Part shown: positions 49,412-60,700 of the stretch, piece after piece
How positions within the stretch are numbered: the first letter of the stretch is position 1
Layout: each line of letters begins with the position of its first letter
Assembly: GCF_030867095.1 (NCBI RefSeq)
Contig: NC_081831.1
Coordinates: 64,928,716-64,992,715 of the forward strand
Length of the DNA stretch: 64,000 bases
Origin: Alligator mississippiensis
Lineage: Eukaryota; Chordata; Crocodylia; Alligatoridae
Reading direction: 5' to 3'
The notes under the pieces: model-generated
The model's database searches: none
Seen by the model: the letters and a program-made list of their open reading frames with translations, nothing else
What the model was told of the DNA's origin: nothing
Made by a program: the position numbers and the translations under genes

Positions 49412-52400
49412 TTTCTTAGCAATGGGATCAAACATTCTCACCAATTTAATGGTATAACTAATGATACATGAATGTGCTCAGTGCTTGGGAAAATAACTCC
49501 AATGGGTATGAGGGAATGGAGACAAGACCCCTCTGCATTGGCCTATTCCCTTCTCTCTTCCTATCCCCTTCACCATCCTCCTCCCCACTCACTTCTTCCT
49601 TCAATCCCCTTCCACTACAATGAAGATTTTGCTTATGGGATGCAGTCACAAATCTGTAGGCTTTAAAGTCAGGTAGTTTATTAAGGCATGGCTGATACAC
49701 AGGCTGATGAAGACCCCAAGAGGAAACCCTTTAGCTTTTTGGAGAAGGCCTCAGATATTACTGCTGCTCCCCAGGGACACAAGGGAAGTTTAGAGTTTCT
49801 GCTCTAACTTAGATCAATGATGCTATCTCATGTCTACCACTGAATAAAGCACATTCTGCAAGTACAGACTATTATTTGCATTAAGCAAACTTGTGAGGCC
49901 GAACCCTATTCCAGGGGCAGGCAAAGTCTGGCCTGCAGGGTGGATTGGGAACAAGGAAGCTGCTTCATGGCTGGGATACTGCAGCAGTGACAGCACGGTC
50001 CGGAGCTGGGGCAGAACTGAGATCCGCTGCCCACACACTGCACACCATCACCACTGCAAGTCCCAGACCTGGCCCTGGAGCAACTCCCCACCCAGCTGTG
50101 TGTCCTGCCAGCATTGCTGAGGCTGGTCTCCTTGGAAATCCTGGCCCCGCACTGTCACAACCCCACCACTGCTGGGGTCTCCTTGGAAACTGGCTGCAAT
50201 GACACAGGCAGGGGCTGCTGAGAAATAGAGTCCGGCCACCAGTCAGATCCACCATTTTGCCCACCCCTGTCCTGTTTCATCTGTTAGGTGCCTCAGTGGA
50301 CTTAGGCACCACAGAGGGCATCATTTCTTGTGCACCCACCAAACAGCAAATTGATATTTACTTGTAATCACCCAATAACTCTCACTGGTGACTGTGACCT
50401 CAGGGTTTCTCAATCACAGTGGCTCAGAACAAGATCACCAGTGGGCTGTCGCCAGAAGAAACCCAGTAGAGTAGCAGGAATCATGAACAACTGGTGGCTC
50501 CCAAGACTGCATGGGCACCACTAGGCGGCAGCATTGGTGGTGAGTGGGGACAGATGCTGGCGGTGGCGTTGGCGGGGGGGGCCTTGGTGAGTGGCAAGTA
50601 GGAACCACCCACAGACACCAGTGGTGGTGTTGGCAGCAGCGAACAGGGACCACCTGTAGACGCCAGCAGTGGTGTCAGTGGCAGTGAGCCAGGGGAAGGG
50701 GCAGCGAGCGGTAAGTGCGTGCAGAAGCTGGTGGCGGCTTTGGCAGTGGCCAGTCTCCGGGGGGCACATGCTCCCCCCCATTCCCTCCTACATGTCACCT
50801 ATGGCAGGAATAGAGTATCCAGCTTGGTTCTGATCTTGCTTATGCTGGTGTAAATCAAGATAAACAGCAGTGAAGGCAATGAAGTAATACTCGGTTATAA
50901 CCAGTATGAGGCAAAACAAACCTGGGTCCTTCACATTTTAAAGGAGAACCTCTTCCAAATGAGGATGGCAATTGTCTGGTCTACACCGAACAGCTTGTCG
51001 CATGAGCTAGAGTCATAGTGTACATGAAAAGCCTTGCTTGGGCCCATGCTGTACCTGTATGGGGTGAGGATATTCAGTGGTGGAGGCTTGTCACAGCGCT
51101 GGTACATTTCCATCACTGGGTTGGGGATGGAGTTCCGAGAGACCACCTGCTGGTTCTGCACAGTCGAGCTCTTGAATGCCTTCCTCATGTTGATGTCCTG
51201 CAGCGAAACTGTAAGTACAAGAAGGAAACTTTAAGGAACCAAGGAACAGAGTTAGGGACTACTGCCCTTTGTGTTCTTACCATGAAGCTTACACCATTTG
51301 CTCAGTATCCATGCTCTGAGGCTGGCCTTTGCTCCTGGCACCCAGCCATTGCAATGCATCCTATCCTTTACACTCAACCTTTAGCATTTGGGCACTGCTC
51401 TGTGGTCTGTGCTCAGCACCTACATTGCCCAGCTGATGTTCTCAGCCTGTGCCCAGCACTTGAGTTACACACCTATCTTAAATCAAAGCCATTCAAAATG
51501 TTAACCAGATTTAATGGTATTAGCTCATGTATGTGCACAGAAAAACACACCAGCTCACTGGATGCTAATGGTGCCCAGAGCATCACCATTTCTACCTCTC
51601 TACTGCTTCACTCTGAAAACAAAGCCCTTGGGAAGAATTCCTGAAATCCTCCACACTTGCTCACAGTCTCTTTTACCCTTTCTCATCAACCTTTGCCTCT
51701 GCCTCTCCTGTGTGTAGGCACAAGAGGCAGAACTGTAGGGTAGGGAGAGGGAATCAAGCCTCCACCACAGCAGCTTGAGCCATCAAAAGCTTTGTCTCTG
51801 CCAGGCTGACATGCCAACTCGCCTGTAAGTTGTGCTGAAGGAGCTCCCACCGAGTGGAAAATAGCAGTGGGCTGAGCAAAGGGAACAGATCGGAGCTCAT
51901 GCATAGTCACATATGGTGACAGCCCTGCTAGGAGGTCTGTCTTCCTTCTTTTGAAGGGAAGTGGACGTCTTAATCCTTGAGTCTTGGGTCACAGTAGGCA
52001 CATGAAATTAATGTGGCTGAATAAATTCTGGCACAGTTCACACCAGAGTTTAGTGCTCCTAAGCACAGCGTTTACACATGCACCCGGGACCGCAGCATGT
52101 TAAGCCAAGGCTGCACAGCCCCAGCTGGCAGGAGACCCTGGGGGTCAGCCTGGGGCTGCTCTGACCTGGCTCAGCAGGCTGTGGAGGGGCTGGCTAGGGC
52201 ATGAGGACCTCCAGTGCAGGGCTAGCCAGTAAGCAGCCTTGCACTGTAGCACCCATGTGCCCTAGCCAGTCCCATCTGTGTCTACCCTTACACTGCCATA
52301 AACCAGTACTTGTGCCTGGCAGTACTATCCTGTGGTGGAGTTAATCAGTTTACTCCATTCTAATAGCACCACATGCATAGACAGTGATGTTTTACTGTGG

Positions 52401-55400
52401 AGCTAATTAATCAACTCTGCAAATAAATGCCTCGTGTAGATGCGTCCAGTGAGAGCTATAGAATTGCTTCAGGCAAGCACAAAAAGTAATTCCCTGTTAG
52501 CATAAGCTGTCTGGACCCACTGCACATTACAAAGGCTAAATGGCCAAGGAGAGACAGACTGTACCCCTCTGCAGCAGTGTGCTGTACTCCCTTAACCGCA
52601 CACGCCATGTACAGAGGCAGCTCCCAGCTCCTAGGTAAGTCCTCTTTGCACACAGCAGTGGAACTTAGAAAATGCCCCTCCTGGTGACTGAGTGTAAACA
52701 GAGTGATTTTGCTCTGTAAGTCACAGGGAGGAGACTTGTGGGAGACAGCAGTGGGGTCACGTGTACAAGTTTTACCCCCACATTCCAACATGAGAGCACT
52801 CTAGGTATTACAGTGCCCTACGTGTGACCCACTTGGCAGTGACTTGCCTGTTTCTTCCACAGCACAGGGTCCTCACATCTCTCACCTCCATAAGGGCGTT
52901 TGAAGTGTGGTCTACTATAACTGTGTGTCCATCTCCCTGATTTATCCAGAAGAGGTTTTCAGCTCACCCCATCCTATGCTTTTCTCCCAGGCCAATCTTA
53001 TGCAACAAGCTTACCAAGCCACTGCATGTGTTCTCTCTACTCCTAAGCAAGACAACTGTTCACACGTTTGCCTGCAGTATTTTCTCATCACATATTCAGC
53101 AAGGGAGGCTACAAAAGCAACCACTGAGGCCACAGGAGGTGGAGATGTAGCCTGAAAGGACTGTTTTGATCTTCTCTTCAGTTATCATTCAGAGGTACTG
53201 ACAGACTGTCCAGTTCTCCTTGTCCAGGTGAGTATTTTCTGTGATCCCAAGTGAAAAGTGACTCACTGCACTCTCAGCTAAGAGACAGGACCTGTGAGGA
53301 GTGCTGACAAGTTACCTGCATTTCAGGAATTTAGTGAAATAAATAACCATAGCAACTGTGACATCCCAAGGTGCTGCCTCTGAAGCAGTACAGCACAGGA
53401 AAGATCAGCTTAAATAACACACAACAAAGAGAAAAACACAGGCCATAAGAATGGCTTCTAGCAAGCTGAATTCAGCATTCACCATTTAGGATGTGGTATT
53501 AGTCTTGAGTTATTGTTTTCTGAAGTTCAGGCAGCAAAATGCTTGGGAGTTATTCTTTGCACCCAAGTAATTTCAGCAGGCTAGAGAATATACCACCTCC
53601 TTTCCCCGCTCCACCTTGCCATGATCTTGATCACTTTTGCAATCAACCTCTTATTCTCAGGGCTGTTCTAATTTCTGCTTGGCTACAATAGCCCCAAGAG
53701 GCTGTTCCATCAGCTAAGAATAGCTCCTGTGGATGTGACTTATATTACTCAGGGTTAAAAGAGCAAGGGCTTAAAACAACAGAGTTTTGGAAAGGATATA
53801 AAAGCTTTAGGGACAACTTTTAACTAAGAAGATGGGAGGAGCGGGGAGAGAGAGATTTTCCCTGTCAGCTAAATACTGCTTAACTGATTTGCATAGGAAC
53901 TTTTGCACCTTCCTCTACTGCTGGTAACAGGATGCTGGGCTAGGTGGACTAGGGCCGGGATTGTCAACCAGGGATACATGTACCCCCAGGGGTACTTAGA
54001 AATGTTGTACAGGGTGCACAAGGACAGACAGGAGGGCAGGGATGGACCGTGCCCCGGTGCGTTCGCCTCTTATCCGGGGCAGGGATGCACTGGGTGCCGC
54101 CGGCCCCACACAGCACACCATGGCACCTCTCTGCCCCCGACCTCAGCTCACTGTCCTGATTGGCCACTACCCCCTGCAGCAGAGCTGTGAAGGTCTGAAT
54201 GGCGGGGGGGGAGGGTTGGGCAGGGAGGGGGAGCATGTTTTGTGCCCACCCCTAGCTGCATGCGACTGGACGGGCACGAGGCCAGTCAGCAACCCTTGGA
54301 GCCGCAACCAGACAGGAGAAAGTGGCATGGCATGCGGCCAAGCAGGGCAGTGGCAGCCAAGTGCGAGCCCCACCCCCGTTCACCCTCCCCTCCCAGCACT
54401 GCTGCTCTGCATGCCCCCAGGAGGGCATGGGGAGTATGTGCCCCTGGATCAGCATGCAGTGCAGGGCAGGCTGTGGGCCGCTGCAGGCTAGGGCCAGAGC
54501 AGTTCTGGGGTGTTCCTGGTGGGGGTGTTGGGCTGGGCTGCACTAGGAGGAGGTTGGGGGGCTACGGTGAATTTTGGGGTGGTTGCAGACCCTCCCATAG
54601 CCCTGCTCCCAGTGCCACTACCAGCTCATCCAGGGATGCGGGTGGGTGGCTCTCACCACTGTGTGCACCACCGGGGAGCCCAGGGGGGGCATGTGCCCCC
54701 TTGCCAGGCTCCCACACCATGCCCTGGGCCCCGACTGTCCCATGACCTGGCCTGTCTGGGGCACCATTCCCGGTGAATGGGGCCCCGACCAGTTCAGGTT
54801 GTGGGACAACCCCCACAGTGCAGGAGGGAGTGGGGCAGGGGTAGGGATGAATGATTTGCCCCTGCCCCACTCCCTCCTGCACTGTGGGGGTCTTGAGCTC
54901 CAGTCCCACACCCTCCCTCACCACCGTATGGGGAGGGGCAGATTGAGGCCCCTGTGGTGAGGGAGGGAGCAGGGCAGGAGGAGGGGCTGGGGTGAGCAGG
55001 GCTCCAGGGGCTAGGGTGAGTGAAACACCCCCAGGTCTCCACTTGTCCCATCACCCAGCCTGGCCAGGGCCCCACTCCTGCCTGTGCCCTGCTCCCTCCC
55101 TCACTGTGGAGGTCTCAATCTGCCCCCTCTCTCTCCCCCCTGCTGCCCACGGCTCTTTCCCCTCCCCTGCTCCTTCCCCCACAAACTTACCTGCTGGGGG
55201 GTGGGTGTCACCCAAAACATTTTTTCTCCCTTTGCCTATGCAGCGCCTGCCCCAGCCCCACTTCCTCCCTCACCACGGGGCCTCGATCTGCCCCCCACCC
55301 TTTAAAAACAATAAAAAATATAAAGGGCTACATGAGCTGAAACTTTGAGACCAAAGAGGTACACTTGTTAAAAAAGGTTGAAAACCCCTGGACTAGGGGA

Positions 55401-57660
55401 ATTCAATGGCTGTTCCTAATTGCCTCCATGTTGGTGGCTGAATACGTGCCAGAGAACACCTTTCTCCTGTGCTTTCATCTAGCTCCTTCACATATCCGGA
55501 GTAGAATCAGGAGTCAGGTCTGTATATTTTGCTCTTAAAATGCCCTTTTAAAATTTCCACACACACACTGTGTTCCTTACAGAATGGCATGTTTTGTTCG
55601 GTGTTGAAATGATGAACTTCCTTACTTATTGCCTCCCCAGCTATAAACTTATTTGGCTGTGGCCATCACAGCCTTAGCAGCAATAAGAATACATTTCTGT
55701 TTAAACAGCCACTATGGCAAGAGTTTAATAACCTCTCTTTCTTTGGATTGACTCTCCATGAGCTGCTCTCCTAACAGAAATAGAGAGGAAGGACAGGGCC
55801 AAGATTGAAATTTCTACCAACTACTAGATCCCACAGCCACACTAGAAGAGATGAACAGAGGCAGCTCCTACTGACCAGCTCCATCTTACCTTCCTCCACA
55901 GTGGAGTCCAACTGAGTGACCTTGATCACCAGCAGATCCACCCTCTCCTGCAGGGAGTTCATCCGCATGTAGAAACTATTGGCTTCATTGAACAGTTCTC
56001 CAAATATGTCTTCAGCATGTCTGCCTTAGAAAACAAAAGAGAATGGGGGGTGTCCACATAGCTCAACAGAGAACTAACTGATTTAGTTGTAAAGGAAAAC
56101 AGAGATAAATGTAAGGACTTTCCTACATGAACATCTAGACAAAAGACAAGCTTAGCCCAATACAAGCCTGGCCTTCCCATTTGTTTCCTACGATACTGTC
56201 TGCATCCCCTGCCATTCTTTCCCAAGAGCCTCCAATTTGCATTACACCACCCCTCAGTATGCGCAGTGCATTCCTGCCGAGAACCTGGGAGACATTGAAC
56301 AGAGGGAATGAAGACACTCAGCCATTACATGGTCTTCCTGCTTGCAAGAATCCTTCTGTATTTTGAGCGTGCCCCAAAGTGTTCTCTTTCAATGGCCAAA
56401 GCAAGTGCTAATGAAAGAGGGGAATATGTGCAATGGAAAAGATTTCCTCTTATTTACTCAACATTGCCCCTGTCATTTTCATATATAATTTGTATAAGTT
56501 ACATACAGCGTACAGGAAGTGTTTCTTTTTTATAAGCTGACTGGTGTGTGGGTGTAGGTATGTGCATGTGTGTATACCAGTACCCTCTCCTGAACAGAAG
56601 CAAAATATGTGCCTTATACTGAGTACTGCTGCTTGCTAATGACATGTTCTCATTGGGCTTGAAGGAGAACTCTTCTTTTAAAGCCCAAAGAACCTGATTC
56701 TCTTGTCTAATATTGCCATGAAGTTCTCAGGGGCCAGAATGACTACCACCAAAACCAACCCATCTTGTGTGCCCATGAACTGGTTGCATTATAATCAAAA
56801 TCAACAGCAAGTTGTTGTGTACAACCCAGAGTGAATCAGGTGGCCGTGGCCAAAACAAGAAGGAAGTGGCACAGGATGTGATTGACCAAGGTCACAGCAG
56901 ATCAATGGGAGAGCTAGGAATAAGAATAAAACCAAGGCATGTGTAGTCCCAGTCCCACTGAACAACACTGCCTGTGTCCAACAGAGGGGATATAAATTGA
57001 GCTGGTGTAGCCAATCCAAGTGTCAATCTGTGTATGTGTGAGTGTGCGTGCACGCACGCGCGTGTGTGCGTGTGTTCAGTTTAATTGCTTTGCTAGGGAT
57101 CTCTTGTGCTGCTGAGAGCTGTATTGTTCTCTGTAATATCATCCATCTCAATTCAAGTGCCCTGAAAGAATTCAGCCTTGAACGTACAAAAAAATTACGC
57201 TAAGCTTGAGTCAACTGCAAAGAGGAAAATGCCCACTACACATTTAGGCTGAAAGACCCTAAATTAAGGCTGCTTATCTTATTTCACAGTTCATCACATG
57301 TCTATGTTCATCTTTTACTGTGGGAAAGGTCCGAGTCACTCACATAATGCTTTTCAGAGCACTACTGACACCTGCAGGTGAGAATCATATTGAGCACAAT
57401 ACACTTAATTAGATCTCCCCCTCTCACTTTTTTCTTCAGCTTTAAACCCAGTGCCTTTAAAATGACAGTTATGAGCTGTTTGCTTCAATTTCAAGGAGCA
57501 AAAGCCCCTTGTGGTTTTACATCAAGGAACTTAAAATGTAAATGGACATTGTTTATGAACAGCAGATCCTGTGCTCTGCTGCTTTCTGTCTGATACAATC
57601 AATTCAACCAAGCTTAATGTAGCTTTGGGATTATTTTTCATTTCCATTATTTCTGATGAG

Positions 57661-57709
<49 letters not shown>

Positions 57710-60700
57710 GCCAGTTCATATTTGCAGAGAGAACTGGATGCTTTGCTGGTCACATGTCTTTGCCTAGAGCAGCTACAATACACTAATCTCACAATAAAAC
57801 ACTGTAACAAAAAGACCATGTAGCTAAGGAACATACTGTGTTGGCTTCCCACCACATTCCCCCACATGTGGTTCATTACTATCAACTGTTGGGCTCTGAA
57901 GGGCTCAGAAAACATGCATTGCATTTTTTTATATACAAGTGAATTTAATGCTAATGAAAGAAATGAGGTTGAGAGCCCAGGAGTACTCAGGCTTCTGTAT
58001 ATGGAGTAATTACATGTAAAATAAGCCTGGGTAGCCACAGTGTAGGCTTGCCCCAGAGAAAGTAGATGAGAGGCAAGTTCATTGTCCACATCCTATTTTC
58101 TCCTTAGCCTCTGTGCTGAACTTAAAGGGGTTGAGGATGTGGGAGGAGTTAGTGCCTTGTAGAAGCTAGATCCCCACCAAGAACTGGAAAGTCCCCTCAA
58201 AATTAATTTTGCAGAGGGTAGTAGTGATTAACTACCATAGAATAACAATATGAGTGCCCATCTGGGCCAAATTCACATTGTGATCCTGGAAATAATTGGT
58301 TCCAGAAGTCCATCACTAATCCCCTAAATTGTTTAGTGTCTTGTAATGGGCTCTACAGGAAGGCAGCAAGATCTAGCATTCAGGTCATTAGACTGGAAGT
58401 CCAGAGACCTAGATTTTATTCCCAGCTCCAGGAAATCCTGAGCAGGTCACCACATCTCTCTAGATCTCTCTTCACCCATTTTTTCCCTTCTTATATATTT
58501 AGAAAGTCTAAGCTTTCTGGGGCACAGACTGACTCTTGGTACTTCTATGTACAGTGCCTGGCACATCAGAGTCCTGATCTTGGCTGTGGCTTCTGGCACT
58601 ACTGGACCAGACATAATCAAAATAGCTGTGAAAAAATATTATAAATCTGAACAGTGAGAAAATGGTAATCATGTAAGTTACTCTTAGATAAAACAATGCA
58701 TTATTCATTTACAGTCATTACTGAAGCAAAAATACACCTAGTGCTTCAGTCGATATTTTCAAGTCCTGCCTTGTAGATAAAAAAGGGGCCCTTCCTACTT
58801 GGTGTAGATCCCATGATTTAAGTTTTAATAGTAGAAAAAAATTAATCCTGGCAACGTTTCTATTCACAGTAGGCTCTATGTGCCTATGAAATGACTACAC
58901 TCAGCTATTCTGTGGTACTGGACACTCCACAGAGAAGTGCATTTCCCTACATCTGAAACCCAGGACGGGAAGCTCACAAGAAGCCAGGGTAATGCGACTA
59001 AGGAAGCTGGTTTCACTGTCGAATCTTAGCAAAGTACAGAGGAAAGGAAAGACAATCCAGGATGCATAGCACATGTAAAAGTCTGGATTTGGGTCAGTCA
59101 CAAAAGGTGCTGCTGCACATAAGGATTTGTAAATTTTTTTCTTGAATCTCAGCAGCAAACACTTCTGTAAGGTGGGCGAGGGGAAGCTGACACACTGCTT
59201 GGACATAGGAAAATTGTTTGTTTGGTTGAAGACTGCCCGATAACTTCCAGAGGGACTGCTTTTCTGTCATTGAAAGGCTACCAGAAATGGGTGAATGGAG
59301 CACCAGCCCTCGGCATCAAGTCAGAGAGGGGCATCAAAACAGCAGCCCCCGGGGAAGTCTGCACCACTGCAGTAACGGCAGCCAAGTACAGGGATGCCAT
59401 ACTGCTGCTGTAGCAGCAGCAGCAACAACTCAGCACAAGCAGCCTGAGTCCCCCGGGCAGGTAAAACTCACCCCCATACATCCACCCACATCAGTCTCAG
59501 GCACTTGGCACCCCTTTCCAGCAGAGTTTTGCCTAGGACACAAAGCTTCACAGTTACACATCTGATGAATGCTAAGGAAGGATTGGGTAAAGAAAGAGGC
59601 CGTTAGCAGCACTGTGTTTGTTGAGCCTTAGCTCGGCATTCCCTACCAGATTCAAGCACGCATGGAGAACTGACCAAGCAGTCAAATTCAGTGTTTGCCA
59701 GCATAAAAACTCCTTGGGATTGACTAATAAGCATCCTGCTCTGAACTGTCCCCACACACTGCATATTGGAGCTGCATCTAAACAAAACTCACAAATGCAG
59801 CACAGATCTGTAAGATTTCAAATATTTTTCATTTTCTTTGTTTATACAATACTTGTGCCATGAAAACCTCTTCTCCCAGTTCCACCAGCACAAAGCCAAG
59901 CTGACACCATTGATTTCAGCAGCAGAACTGAAGCAAAATTTAGCCTGTAGTCTTTTGCTTCAGGTTAGTGCTATTCATTGGGCCTGCTCTGGCCCTCATT
60001 AAAGTCAATGGAAGCTTTACGGCTGACTTTAACAGGATCGTGGTCAGGGCTGCCCAGTATCAGTTGCATTGCCTATGCCATTTTCCTGAGCTCTTTGTGT
60101 TGTTTCATCCTTTGGCTGAAAGAAAAATGTAAGATTATGAATGGCACTAGAAGTAGAGGGGAACTTCCCCAGGAATTCAAAAAGGAAGAAGTCTGGTTAA
60201 AAGGCTTTGAGGAAAAGAACTGTGCTCATTACCTACTAAGTATTTACATTTTGTAACATTATCTGGACCACTAAAAATCTGACCTTTCACAAAGGAGAAA
60301 AAAGCATCATTTTTAAAGAAGGAGCTCAGAGACATCACACACAAACGTATCTACATTGCTCAGACAGGCTGTAGCTTGTCCCAATCAAAAGGTTTTTAAA
60401 TATCACAGGCACACTTCATCAAGGCTGTTCATTTTGGGTTTGCACTTCACCCAGCTTGCCCAATGAAACAAACTCACTCAGTTCCCCCATTTCTAGATTG
60501 GAGGTTTGTTTTTAAATAGTCAAATGTACGTCCATGGCTCAATAGCAGAAAAAGGAACCCTTCTTCCTGCTGTTATGTTTCTTTTAAGCATGATTTCCTT
60601 AATTACAAAAATCTTTCTGCTTTTACTAGTTGTTATCTAAAAAGTTCAAGTTAAGCACTGATTGAGGGGGGAGGCAGTTGTTTCTAGGACTGTTCTACAA

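Noticed and set aside
50481-50798. ORFs of 86-105 aa on -
   Set aside because: They follow a degenerate minisatellite; no conserved domain.
51018-51644. 208-aa ORF on + at 51018
   Set aside because: It is antisense to WASF coding exon 3 and its flanking intron; the real coding frame is on -.
54042-54960. Several overlapping ORFs of 85-167 aa on both strands
   Set aside because: All lie within the GC-rich repeat interior of the hAT-like element, with low-complexity Pro/Gly/Cys composition.
57531-58089. ORF of 152 aa on - with a His-Thr run
   Set aside because: It crosses the (GT)22 microsatellite, inside a WASF intron, and has no family signature.
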